From Gracilariopsis chorda (Eukaryota > Rhodophyta > Florideophyceae > Gracilariales > Gracilariaceae), in the NCBI GenBank assembly GCA_003194525.1, contig NBIV01000021.1:186001-250000 (forward strand): a stretch of 64,000 nucleotides of DNA, read 5' to 3'. The notes under the pieces were generated by a model that had not been told where the DNA came from, made no database searches, and was given only the letters and a program-made list of their open reading frames with translations. The position numbers and the translations under genes were made by a program. Positions within the stretch are counted from its first letter, which is position 1; each line of letters opens with the position of its first letter. Of the stretch, positions 35,820-47,400 are shown in pieces.

Positions 35820-36360
35820 GCAGCGCAGTTTAGCTGCGCGGAAGCGAATAGTGACGATGTTGGACGCAAACAAAGAAAAAAAAGTTGAGAAAGTGCAATA
35901 ATAGCAAGCAAAAAAAGTCCAAGAAGCAGAAACACAGAAAGGATAAACCATGGGACCGCGACGGAATTTACCACTCAAATGTTGACAAATTCAGCCCACA
36001 AGACTCGTCTGGCCCGTTCCTAGAGCAATCACCGCTCGCAACGCTATTCCAATAATACTGCGAGGCGTACTTTAACCAGGTGTGAAAGGTGGTGAAATCG
36101 GAACTGGAGAAGTACGACATTGACTGTGAACTGAAATTGACAGAGAAAACTATGACGGTGAGCACGACCAAACCAAGGTGATACCGTTCTGCAATGATGA
36201 AGGAAAGTAATGTTATCAAGCTGATAGCGTTGAAGAAACGGGCTCGAAAAGTGTTGAAACGAATGGGTTAGATGTTGGTGTGTCTGAGCTCTCGGCGAAA
36301 CTTGGATATGGCGGCGTCGAGACGGGTATTTATGAGACGACTTCGAAAGTCGTAATACGA
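35820..36360 (-). pseudogene. Decayed gene for a small multi-pass membrane protein
   Basis: Reading right to left: a basic N-terminal stretch (FRSRLINTRLDAAISKFRRE), two hydrophobic segments (ISLITLLSFIIA and LGLVVLTVIVFSVNF), a polar Cys-containing loop (ASGDCSRNGPDESCGLNLS) and a strong final segment (VPWFILSVFLLLGLFLLAII). One in-frame stop and one frame change near 35970 interrupt it. The layout resembles a tetraspanin-like protein, but no family signature is clear. Confidence 0.4.
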
Positions 36361-36799
36361 GAGATAAAGAGGCAGCAGACATTAAGAGGTGACACAAATT
36401 ATACGTAAACAAAATATATGCTCAGTAACAGGAAATTCATCTCCTTCTTCTCGGTACAAGGGGGTTGCTGAGCGATCTATATCTCACTGCCAGATCCAAC
36501 GATGGATTTGCTCTCCTCATTGGAGGTTTTGGGCATCTCTCCGATGCTTGGATATGGTTTTGTGCATGGAATAAGTCCAGCACAATGTGCTGATAGTAGC
36601 AAGTCTCTGATTGCGCTGCGCAGCGCCCATGATGTTTCATTCTGTATAATTGTCTTGATCATTTGGCAGTGATACGACACTAGGCTCATTATGAACCACG
36701 TGCTTCACAAAATTGGCAACCTTTATCATTGCGGTAGTCAGGAGTTCTATATAATTTGCAATCTCAACTAGAATACGATTGGCTTATGGAGGGCGAGAG
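36361..36799. other. Spacer, nothing identified
   Basis: No gene, repeat or RNA recognised. Confidence 0.5.
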
Positions 36800-37310
36800 T
36801 CATTCGACATTCTTTTCTTCCTTCTTTGGCCCAACTGTCTTGTCATATTTACGGCTCGCTGCCTCTGTTACTCTGAATGTGCAACGATTTTTTTTGTTAT
36901 TACAAAGAGCCATTGCCTGTCCTTGTACCTGAATATCGTGATATATTTGCTTTGTAGGACGCAAATTTGGCTTAATGGTTGGGTCTCCTGTTTCCCTTTT
37001 GGTATATTCAAGTTTATCAACCTTATCTTTCAGATTGTGCAATGTTATTGGAAGACTTTCTTTGGTTTCCAACCACTGTTCGAACGTCTTGACTACAACT
37101 GCATAATGGTTCCTACCCAGAAATGCTACGTCTGTCACTAAGTGTAACAGATACTGAACATCATCGGGGCTATAGTCAAGGCTTCTTTCTCAAAAATGTT
37201 TTCTGGTCTTGCAGATTTCATCCACTTTGTCTATTATCTTTTGTAATCTTTGAATGCTATAACGGTAAATAATTAGTTGTCTCAGAGTCTGAAAAGAAAA
37301 GAACATTAAA
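36800..37310 (-). pseudogene. SANT/Myb-like DUF6818-type domain protein fragment
   Basis: From about 37180 leftwards the minus strand reads YSPDDVQYLLHLVTDVAFLG, then VVVKTFEQWLE, LHNLKDKVDKLEYTKRETGD and PTKQIYHDIQ. This matches the Myb/SANT-like domain called DUF6818, whose hallmark is the PTGDP-type turn (here ETGDP) after a SLRRKF-like helix. Proteins with this domain are common in oomycete and algal genomes and are often linked to transposons; their role is unknown. An in-frame stop near 37200 separates an N-terminal helical stretch (YSIQRLQKIIDKVDEI), so the copy is probably broken. Confidence 0.6.
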
Positions 37311-39160
37311 GCATGATGACGGAGAGAAAAGTCTTAGACGAAACACCATCAGTTTCAAATCCTACAAATGGCTATACGACTTTGATAAAAGCATGGTTAT
37401 TTTTACGCTAGGGATATTAGCGTACTGATCTTCTCTAACAGGCCGAAGTAGCGAAAATTTGCAAAGACGTCTCGGTGTCTCCGAAGTAGTAATTGTTGTT
37501 TTGGAAAGCCACAGTATTGTAAAGAGGTCACAGATCCAAATAGGAACTGAAACCATGATCTGCGTTTTCCTGACATATTTGAACTAAAGAGGAGGATTAG
37601 TTCTGGCTTTTAATTCATTATTATAGCAACGGAGAAAAGGAAAGTGTTAATTTGCTTTGCAGCATATTCTTTGACAAATTTGGTAGTTGTATGAATTAAG
37701 TTTCAAATAATGATTATGGTGATAATTTATCACTGATAAAAGCACAAATTTAAGTACAAAATAGTATATTGTTCAAGGTTTAAGCTGGAGCACCGTATAG
37801 CACGTTTTGACTGATGCAGCTGTACTGGGCGAGGAGCCAAAGAGTCTTTCCGCATCATGCAAATTGGCTTTGGTAGGAAGACATGTCTTGAAAATACGGA
37901 GCCTGTGATTTGATTGGCCATGGGAATATTGATTTTTGATAAGCTGTGCGCGGGTAGTGTGCTTTGTGCAGAACTAACTTGTCGCGAAATCGAGCTCGGT
38001 ATATATATATAATTATAAGCTGCAACTTTTGAATATGAAATTCGTCGGGTAAACTACATTTCGTTACACGCACGAATCTCAAAATTTATTACTCCGCTTG
38101 TATTTGTCCAACAACCGGTTTGAAAGCGTTTTAAAGTTGCTCTTTGAGCAGACTACAAGTTATGAAAGATTTGTAGCGGACGGCGTAGTATTTGAAGAGG
38201 GAGAAAAGAAACAATGGACATCGTCAGACGAGGCCATTTTCTAATATAATGAAATTCGTCGTGCGTGTTGGAGGCCTTCCAACAGCTTCAAAAGCAATCA
38301 AAATTCTACATCACTGCCACCAAGTGACAGTCATATCCCCCAAACAGCCACAACCGTGCTTAAACGTGTACTACGGGTACCAAACACCCAATATATGTCA
38401 AATAGCGCTTGTGTTGACTGTTTTGGAGCTTTGGTGTCTTTGTCGGGCTTTATTGCGGGAAACGTATTGTTTTTGTGTTGTTGAAGTTAGTTTCCTTCAT
38501 TTGATTACGCCAAAAGACCGTGAGCTTGTACGAAGCTTATAAAGGGTCTTGTTAACCAAGTTTGGAGGGGAATGGTAACGGATGCTTGGAGAAGTGGGCT
38601 TCTAATCGTTGAGAGACTAGCACTTCAAAGGTTCCTTTTCTGCAAAACGTCGAATACGGTGTTGATATGAAATTTCGAACTACAGTTAAACCGACGAGTT
38701 TTATGCCGAACAGTTACGCTATAATTTAGAGCCAGAAAAGAGATATCGCGCACTGGTAAGAGCATGTCTAGTAGAGAGCTATATCCCCATAAATTCTTAA
38801 AATATCGCGCCCTAGACGATGTTGGCATCCCTTCCAGCGTTCTGATTACCATTTTTCGTTTTCATATCCGCTTTGTGATTTCGTTTTTCATTTCAATACG
38901 AGGAAAATATAGAAATGAAAGTAGATACCGTGATTTGAAGTTTTGATGGGTTTTGTGGAAACCATTGACCTATCAGAGTACTTGTTCTATATCAAACAGA
39001 TGTTTGGCGCGTGAACTGCACGGGAAACAAATCTTCGCGCCAACGAAAAGCATTTTCTGCTACAACTTCTATCGGTTCACAACCTGACATCTTGCGTCAA
39101 AATGACTCCATGAATCTCTCCACCGTTTCTTAACCTTTCTTCAGCTTAACCTGCACAACT
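37311..39160. other. Region without a recognised gene
   Basis: AT-rich. A 116-codon plus frame at 38192-38542 has no motif. No repeat pair or RNA gene seen. Confidence 0.5.
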
Positions 39161-40323
39161 ATGGCTCCAACCACATTTTCAACGTACGAGGCGTCCAATT
39201 GCGATAACCCACAAGCAGAGCACACAACGGACTACATAACCGCTCCAAAATATTCCTGTGACGAGAAGGACAACCAACCACAATTGTCAGTCAGCAAATC
39301 AAAACAGTACGATTATACTTCATTCAGTAATGTTGATCGCGAATCAAGCGATAAAGAGGGTAGCACCGATATGAACGAATGCACACCAAACCAGACAGAC
39401 GCAGTGGTAGAGGAAAAGGTTTTACACAAGATGAGACATTGCTTCTTACAAAGGCTTGGATTGAAAACTCAGCAAAGGGTGGTAATCAGCGCGACAAGAC
39501 AATGTGGGCTGGAAGAGAAGACATATGTAGAAGGAAGTACAAAATGGATCGCAGCTCTTCGTCTCTAAAAAGCACCTGTCATAGGTTAGACAGAGAAACG
39601 CAGCACTTTCTGGCTGCACGGAGTATGATGAAGTCAATGAATACATCAGGGGCAAAAGACGAGTTATTGACGACATTATGCAAGAACAGTATCGAAAGAG
39701 AGCACGCAGAAAGACTAAAGATGGAATGGTTGTTTATGCAGCCCCGTACAAATGGGTTTCTACTGAACATTATCTCTCTGAGCAAGCTAAGTATTTGGAT
39801 GAAGGCGGCAAGAAAAAGATGAGGTGAAACTCAGCGAAAGAGAGTAAAACAACTAGAATGGAAGCAATTGGTAAAAAAAAGCGCTGATAAGCGTTCAAAG
39901 GCTAAATCTGGCATAGATAAGAATGTCTATGTGGCGAACAAGAGGGAAATCGAGGAAGGGTTGCTTGCCAGTGATGAAGAAATACGCCCGAAAGGAAAAA
40001 AGAAACGAAAACTAGAAGAGGAAAACGCTAATGAAGAATCGAGGGTAGCGGACACTCTACGGGGAGTTCAAACAAGTCTAGTCGAGGGAAATAGGATCCT
40101 GAGGCAAGAAACGGAGCGGTCGGAGTTGAAAAGGCAGGAAGTAGAGGATGTGGAGCTGCTCAAAGTCTTGGACCCGGAATCTTCTGAGTTTAAGGAGATC
40201 ATGGCGGATGTAAAGAGCCGCGGGCGACGGAGGGTAAAGAGGTACACGAACGGAAGTCAAACGAACACGGTGCTGCGCATCAAAAATGATTGTAGTGACG
40301 GTAACGGGGGCAAGATAGAGTAG
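39161..40323 (+). pseudogene. SANT/Myb-like protein of PIF/Harbinger type, decayed
   Basis: The middle block (39420-39660) reads KGFTQDETLLLTKAWIENSA, then CRRKYKMDRSSSSLKSTCHR and HFLAARSMMKSMNTSGAKDE. This is the pattern of the Myb/SANT-like DNA-binding protein that PIF/Harbinger transposons encode beside their transposase. The C-terminal block (39868-40323) is charged and helical (NRILRQETERSELKRQEVED). The frame changes near 39400 and 39680, and there is a stop at 39820, so it is not functional as it stands. Element B begins 94 bp after its stop codon. The Harbinger-like transposase at 54627-56225 could be the former partner, now separated. Confidence 0.65.
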
Positions 40324-40411
40324 AGTCTCAGTAAAAAGGAATTATTTTGGAGTAGATTCAGCCAAAGGATATCCTTCATCTGTCATTCTCGCTTCTGGCG
40401 AGTGTGGTGCC

Positions 40412-40416
40412 CGTGT
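40412..40416. repeat. Target-site duplication of element B, left (CGTGT)
   Basis: CGTGT, identical to 51913-51917. Confidence 0.9.
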
Positions 40417-41213
40417 TGAAGCGCAATGCCCTCAGAGAGGGATTCTTGGTACTTGGTTGATTTCCCGAATGTTTCGGTAATGTAGTCATTGCATGAACTA
40501 CGACCACTAATAGTGGATTTGACACGTGGGACACGGAGGAGTCAATTGGCGGTTGGCCACAGTAGTGGGCATGAACCACCAAAGTGGAGTAATTTAGTTA
40601 ATTCTTTTTATTATTTTTACACCCATTTCTGGGATGGTTAGTACTTAGTGCGCTGGCGGGTTGCCGTCGCACCAGTAAACCTTCCCAAACAAGAGACCCC
40701 AACCTGGGGAATGGGCTCTAGACCTCACCGCCTTCGCGTGTTCTCTACTGCTCTTTGGAGGGAAGCACCGTCGCATACGGGAAGTCTACCCCCCTTGCCT
40801 ATCTAAACGACCCGAGTATTTGGATTGTTATTCTAGCTGTCTTGGTCTTCGCCTTGTATAAAGTCTGTTTACCGGCACTGCCGTTAGTCTTCGTCACGAC
40901 ACTCGTGACTCAGTTCCCCCCTTGTTTTTCCCTTTACAGGGTGGCTTTCCCGCTACCCACGGCTCGTCTTCGCGCATGCCACTAACGTGGAAACCTCACC
41001 TCTGTAGATGACGACCACCCCCATACACCGCTCCTGCGGATACCCGATTCTTGCCTCAACCTCCCTGCGCAAGTCGCAACGGGTGGCCTCAGCCCTACAA
41101 CCCGACATAGTCGTGCCACTCCTGGAAGGGCTCTACCCGACTGGGCTTACTTCTAGCGAGGAAAGACCCCGAACTTCTTTCAGTGCACTCCCGCTTCCGG
41201 GCATTGCATTACA
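40417..41213 (+). repeat. Element B 5' LTR
   Basis: 797 bp, TGAAGCGCAATG...TTACA. An AT-rich core near 40595-40625 (TTAATTCTTTTTATTATTTT) corresponds in place to the AT-rich block of the A LTRs. Many short perfect hairpins. Confidence 0.95.
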
Positions 41214-41216
41214 AAG

Positions 41217-41230
41217 TGGTCTCCCGACCT
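41217..41230 (+). promoter_or_regulatory. Element B primer-binding site
   Basis: TGGTCTCCCGACC, three bases after the LTR end. It is similar to the site in element A and unlike the usual initiator-Met site. Confidence 0.65.
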
Positions 41231-41329
41231 AGAATCAGTTTTGGTGTTTGGTTCCCTCTTTCGAGGTTTTGTTTCTTCTGTTTGTTTTCCGGAAGTTCCG
41301 TTGTTTTCCAGTCGTAACGGTTGGCCCTC

Positions 41330-43460
41330 ATGTCGAGGAAGCCCTCCTCTGCAGAACCTGCGACTACGCGCAGTGGCTACCACAATGGTGGAGATAACCC
41401 CGAGGTTCGATTCGTTTCTCGGATCCCGACTAGGGCTAAATCCAGCCATGCTGGGGGTGCCTCGTCTAGGACTCGAAACCTACCCCGGGAACCCCGAAAC
41501 TCCACATTGACCCCATCATCGAATGCCGTGGATGGTGCTTATCCGGCTCCGGTCGTGGCCGCCGCCGCACCTGAACCCCGTCTGACGGGCGATAACACCC
41601 CTCAGGGGAATTCCCTGGAATCTCAGGTTCACGCTTTGTGGACGGCCCACGACACCCCTGTCGGGGAATTGCAAACCCTCCGTGAGTTGGTGATGGACAG
41701 CCCTACATAGTTGGTCGCAGAGGATCTCCATATCTTACAGTCCGATGTCAACTCTATGTTAGAGAGTTTGGGGCAACCCGCCACCTTAATAGAAGGAGTT
41801 GACTCTCGATTTGATCGAGTTCGTGCCCGTCTGGAGACGTTAGAGCAGTTTATCCTCATGGATAAACCGTCCCCGGATGATCGGGCACCAGCTGCGTCAC
41901 ACCACGACCAGCATGCTGGAAGAAAGAAGCGCCGCTATAAGTGGAAACACAAACGAGATCACTCGGATTCTGATTCTACGACATTATCGGATTCATCTCG
42001 AAACGGGTCATATGGGCCTAGTTCCTCGGACTCGGATTCAGAGGACGAGAAACGAGGCCGTTCTTCCCACTCTAAGCGATCATCCGCCACCCAAGGTGGG
42101 ATTTGGACCCGCAGCAAGAGGAGAAGACACCCTGGCCTCATGGAATTAAAACCGACGAAGCCGTTGTATCGGAATCTATTGTCCTACCGGTACTACCGGC
42201 TCGAAGATTCCTCTCTAGGACGTACACTACATGGCACGGGGAAGGTGAAAGAGTGCATAAAACGTTTGCAACTCTCACTGCTTAACCAGTATTTTACTGG
42301 AGAAGACCCAATTATGGTGTTGGACTTTCTTTCCCGCTTTGTAGCGGAAGCCGATATCCTCGGAATGAATGAGGGACAAGCCTATTTGGCATTACCTTAT
42401 TTCTTACGGGGAGTGGCAGAGGACCGGTACACCTCTGTCAGAGGATCATGTCGTGCCTCAGAGGGAGAAGTAACCTGCTGACCGGAGGCGTTGCAATCGT
42501 TATTGCGCTTCTATGCCACCAATACCGCCATTCAGGGGGCAATCCTCGCTTTGCAAGATACTCGTCAGCGCTCAGGCGAGATTGAAACGAATTACTTGGT
42601 GCGCCTTAACAAGGCCCTCCACCGTTGTGGGAGTGTATACCCCGCAGGGGAACGTTGTACCATGTTCATCGATGGCCTCGACCCGGCAATCCGGAGTCTT
42701 GTCACTCGTTACTGCGAGGACAAGCGGATGGTCACCTAGCTCGAGCTTGTTCAAAACGCTCAAGCTGAAGGGGAAGCACTTCGTGCGAGAACTCCGAATC
42801 CTCTGTCTAGGCCTACCGAGGCGTTGGTGCTGGAGATTGACTCCTCATCGCCCTCCCTTTTTGCGGATAGAACCCCCGAACAGGGATACGACACCGTGCA
42901 TTTGCACAGGGAGATGGTGTGTCTATACCAACCACGGAATTACCGTCAACGACGTAGGACACGTTCGAAACGGCGCAACACAACCCCGTATTGTACGTGG
43001 GGAACAATCGCGTTCAGCCGCCCCGGGTCCCGTTTATGAACGGCCAATCCCGTTATCAACGGCCTGGATGGGGTGACACCCGCCCGGCGGTACGCTTCTC
43101 TGATGCTCGGGATACTAACCGGCGCGTCGCCGTGTTGGCTCTAATTTGCCACCTTTGCTACACCCATGGCCATATATCCCCTCAGTGTCTTTGCTCACTG
43201 AAGGATATGGCCAAGGTGGTGGCAAATTACGAGGCAATCACTCCAGAGGAGAAACGTTCCGGTCCGAAGGCTTCCTATCTCCGTGATAAAACGGACTTCT
43301 CGCATGCCTTGCCACATATCCCGCGTGCGCGGCTAGCCTAAATCAACCCGAATCATAAATGTGTGCAAACGTCCGACGCAACCACCGCTTATGCAGATGA
43401 AAACCCGGGCCCCCGGAAGGAAGCTCTCGTGGTCGAGGATCCTGGACTACCGCCTACGGC
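41330..43460 (+). pseudogene. Element B gag region
   Basis: Capsid-like blocks (RLQLSLLNQYFTGEDPIMVL, ETNYLVRLNKALHRCG, MFIDGLDPAIRSLVTRYC) and a CCHC zinc knuckle, ICHLCYTHGHISPQCL, near 43145. A Ser/Asp-rich stretch lies between. Same organisation as in element A. Confidence 0.85.
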
Positions 43461-43724
43461 GGGAACCTCCCAAGAAAACTAACTGAGGGAGTCTCTCCTT
43501 TGGGAGAGGCGTCCTCAGAGATGAGGCTGTTGACGCCAGAGGCGTCGCCGCCTCGCTCCCTGGTGAGAATCCTTTCAAGAAAGGACACCGCAGACGCGGA
43601 CTCTGCACACCCTTCTGTGCTGCGTCGCCCATGGATACGGAGTAAAAACCCACGGATTCCGGATAGAGTCTTGGTCATGTCCAAGCGCAACTACTAGGTT
43701 TATGCCGACCTTGGCCTTGACACC

Positions 43725-44010
43725 CATTTTATGGTGAGATTTCTAACAGTCCTGGACACAGGTGCGGGCCCCAACTTCATCGTGGAATCATTGCTACCCC
43801 CGCAGGTGCGGTCTCGTATACGTTCCGAAACGGTTCCCGACGTCGCAGATGCGAACAACAATCCGTTAAAAACGGTGGGTATCGTCGACTTAGTCGTGCA
43901 GTTGGGCACCTCCGTGGTGAAGCTCGACTTTATTGTTTGTCGGTCATTGGCCACTCCAGTCATACTAGGAGTTGATTACTGCGACCGATTTGGTCGACGC
44001 AATTAGGCCC
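43725..44010 (+). pseudogene. Element B retropepsin (protease) region
   Basis: FLTVLDTGAGPNFIVE gives the active-site DTGA loop; VILGVDYCDRF is the second family block. It cleaves the Gag-Pol polyprotein in this family. Confidence 0.85.
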
Positions 44011-44679
44011 CGCATTAGGCGTGTGGAACTCGACGACGGATCGTCAATCCCGATCGTCCGTCGCCCGCTGAAGCGTGCTTCGCAGAAGCACGTCCCACTA
44101 GCTGCTGCGCAGGAACCACTGCACGCGTCTCGCGAGTCCATCAAACGTCGAGTAGCAGCCTCGGGTTCTATACCGCCTGGGTCCCAAGTCTGGGTGCAAG
44201 TCAATTGCCGTCAAAACGGTCTTCCGATTATTCAACATCTGTCCTCGTTGTACGAGAAATACCAGCTCGCACTGGCGAACGGAATTGTTCACGTTACCCC
44301 GGATGCCCCATTCCGAATACTAGTTGCCAATCTTGGCCAACGCCCTAAGTATCAGGTAAAGAACCAAGTAATTGCAAGCGTCACTCCACACCCCCTTGGG
44401 ATGCTCCCGGCGAAGATGACGACCGCCGACGTTCTCGGAATTTCCGCCTCTTCTGAGGAAGCCATCCCCACCACTGACGAACTATCGTTAAAGAAGGGAG
44501 AGGAAACCGTTGTTTTAGCCTCTAACACCCGAAATAACTCGGAACCGACGGCCACACCTGTATCACAGGACAATGTTACAGCGCGTTCTGACCAAGTGGA
44601 ACCCATAAAGGCATTCGAAGATATAGACCTCGGCCATGTGCCGGAGTCACAGCGCGACAAACTCCGTGCAATGCTACAG

Positions 44680-46090
44680 GAATTTACCACGATATGGGAT
44701 GGTTCGCTCGGCGAGATTAATGCTACGGAACACAAGATAGATTTGTTACCGGGTGCAGTTCCGATGGTACAACCCCCTTACAGGGCAGGACCGAACGCTC
44801 GGGAAGAGGAGCAGTCCCAAGTGGACAAAATGCTCCGCGCAGGTGTGATAGAGCCCGCTCAATCACCCTGGGCATCCCCAGTTGTACTGGTTTTGAAGGC
44901 CGACGGAACCTGGAGGTTCTGTGTCGACTATCGCCGGCTCAATGCCGTGACTGTTAGGGACACATATCCCATCCCTCGTATGGGCAAGTGCATTGACTCC
45001 CTTGGAGACGCTACCGTGTTCACAGCTTTGGACGCTAATTGGGGTTATTGGCAGGTCCCTCTTAGACAGGAGGATCGCGATAAGACCATGCCCACCTGCC
45101 ATGCAGGATCGTACCGCTTCAAGCGGAGGGCGTTTGGTTTGACCAACGCTCCCGCTACCTTTCACCGTGCAATAGATATTCTATTGAACCGCTTCAAGTG
45201 GCGGAGCTGCCTGGTCTACCTGGATGATATTATCATCTTCTCGAATAATTCGGACGACCATCTCATCCATGTCAGGGACGTTCTGACCGTGCTCCGGGAT
45301 GGGCGATTTACCCTCAAGTTGAGGAAGTGCGAGTTCTTCACAGATCCTGTCAAGTATCTGGGACATATCATCCGTCCGGGACGGTTAATGATCGAGAAGG
45401 CTCGAGTGAAATCCCTCGTTGGGGCTAAGGAACCCCGCACTCAAACGGAACTCCGCTCCTTTTTAGGGCTGGTCAACGTCTACCGACGGTTTGTCCCGAA
45501 CTTTTCGGATACCGCGGCACCGTTGAACGCGTTGTTACGCAAAGGAAATCTCCCAAAATTGGGACAGTTCACGCCCGAGCAATCGGAAGCGTTTAACTCC
45601 TTAAAGGAGGCTGTCACGTCAGCACCTATCTTATAGTTACCCAAACTGGGACTCCCGTACTCCGTGGACACGGACTCGAGCGACTACCAAGTTGGTTGTG
45701 CTCTTTTCCAAACCACCCCAGAGGGGGACCGAAGGCCAATTGGTTATTGGTCACGCTCGCTCAATGTCCACGAGCGGAATTACGCTGTGTCGGAGAAAGA
45801 GTGTCTCGCCGTCATGTGGGCGCTTTCCATCCAACGCCCCTATCTTATGGGAGTTCAGTTTACTGTATACACGGATCATTCCTCGTTGAGGTGGTTATTG
45901 AACATATCCGATCCCTCGGGCCGCCTTATGCGCTGGAGACTCCGCCTTGCTGAATATGACTTCCAGGTCATATATAAAAAGGGGGCGCTCAACACCCAGG
46001 CCGACGCTTTGTCGCATTTACCCACAAATGGGGAAGCACTCCCAACGGATGATGACGACATTCCATGCTTCATGGCTGAAGAACCGGATG
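44680..46090 (+). pseudogene. Element B reverse transcriptase and RNase H region
   Basis: RT motifs in order: ASPVVLVLKADGTWRFCVDY, YPIPRMGKCIDSLG, FTALDANWGYWQVPL, then the catalytic YLDDIIIFS, GHIIRPGRLMI and FLGLVNVYRRFVPNFS. RNase H follows with SVDTDSSDYQVGCALFQ, VYTDHSSLRWLLNISDP and GALNTQADALSHL. Confidence 0.93.
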
Positions 46091-46214
46091 GCCCGGAGAG
46101 GAAGTTCGAGGAATGGCCAGAAGACTGGGATAAAGATGCTCACTTTGACAACTTACTCGCATCCCACGAGACCCCTGAGAACCCCTTACCGGGAGTTTTG
46201 TACCGGTTTCACCG

Positions 46215-47400
46215 GAGGAATTGATCCGAGAACAATTCGGTGACCCCTTCTGTATGAGGATTCGTGCCCGTTTACACGGTGGCAAAGACCTCCCGTTTGA
46301 AGTGAACGATAAAGGCTACCTCGTTCGGTTGGTCGAAGCTCGCCCACAGATGGTGGTACCTCATTCCCTGCAGTCGCGGGTGTTACATCTCTCGCACTAT
46401 GCGAAGCTCGGTGGTCACGTAGGTGGCAGGAAGCTCTACCTCACCCTGCGAAGGGCTTTTTACTGGCCCGCCATGGCGGTTGATTGCTACGCAACTGTGC
46501 GGTTTTGTACCGAATGCTCGAAGAACCGGGTGAAGCTCCGCAGTAACGCGATAAAAATGAAGTTATTCCCTGCTAGGGCGCCACTCGAGTTTATCGAAAT
46601 CGATATTCTCGGACCTCTCCTAACTACAAAGAGAGGCAACAAGTTCTTACTTGTGATCACTGATCGCTTTTCAAAGCTTGTTCGGACTGTCCCTCTTCAG
46701 AGGATAACCGATTTCACGATGGCCCAGGCTCTGGTAACGCACTGGATTTTTGTCTGCGGTTCTCCTGTGGAGGTGCTCTCCGATAACGGACGGCAGCTCG
46801 CGTCCAAGTTCTTCCAGGATGTTTGTCGCATCCTGGAAGTGAAGAACTTGTTCACGACTACCTACCATCCCCAGTGTAATGGGCAAGTCGAACGGTTCAA
46901 CCGGACTTTGTTGGCCTCTCTCCGTTCATACGTTGCTAATCACCCCAAAACTTGGGACTTGTATGCAGTTGCTTTAAAATTTGCATACAATACACAAGCT
47001 CACCGGACTACCGGAGTGTGACCGTTCGAATTGGTTCTATCTCATTCACGCCCGCCTGTGGCGTTATAATCCCAAGCCACCTTGGACAATTTCCCATCTG
47101 TGGGTCGCTACCGCCAGGAATGGAAGCAATGGCTAACTAAACTGGTCCCCGCCGCGCAAAAGTCTATGGAATGCGCGCAAGCCGCGTACAAGGGGGATAT
47201 CCACGCTCCTTTACGAGATAATGCTCCCTGCATACGGGCTAGTACCTACGTCTTTATACGTAAGGAATATTATAACCCGGAACGGGAGAAGCGTCACAAG
47301 CTTTCGCCTGTGGCGGATGGACCGTTTAAAGTGGTAACAGTTAACTCCGATACTGTCGTAGTGGAAATGGGGAAGGCACACGAGTGGATTTCCCGCGATC
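46215..47400 (+). pseudogene. Element B integrase region
   Basis: HHCC finger (LSHYAKLGGHVGGRKLYLTL, RFCTECSKNR), the DDE core (IEIDILGPL, VLSDNGRQLASKFF, TTYHPQCNGQVERFNRTL) and a GPY/F-like VADGPFKVVTVNSDTV block. Confidence 0.92.

Noticed and set aside
36779-37141. 120-codon hydrophobic plus-strand frame
   Set aside because: Shadow of the minus-strand DUF6818-like domain, which matches a known family.
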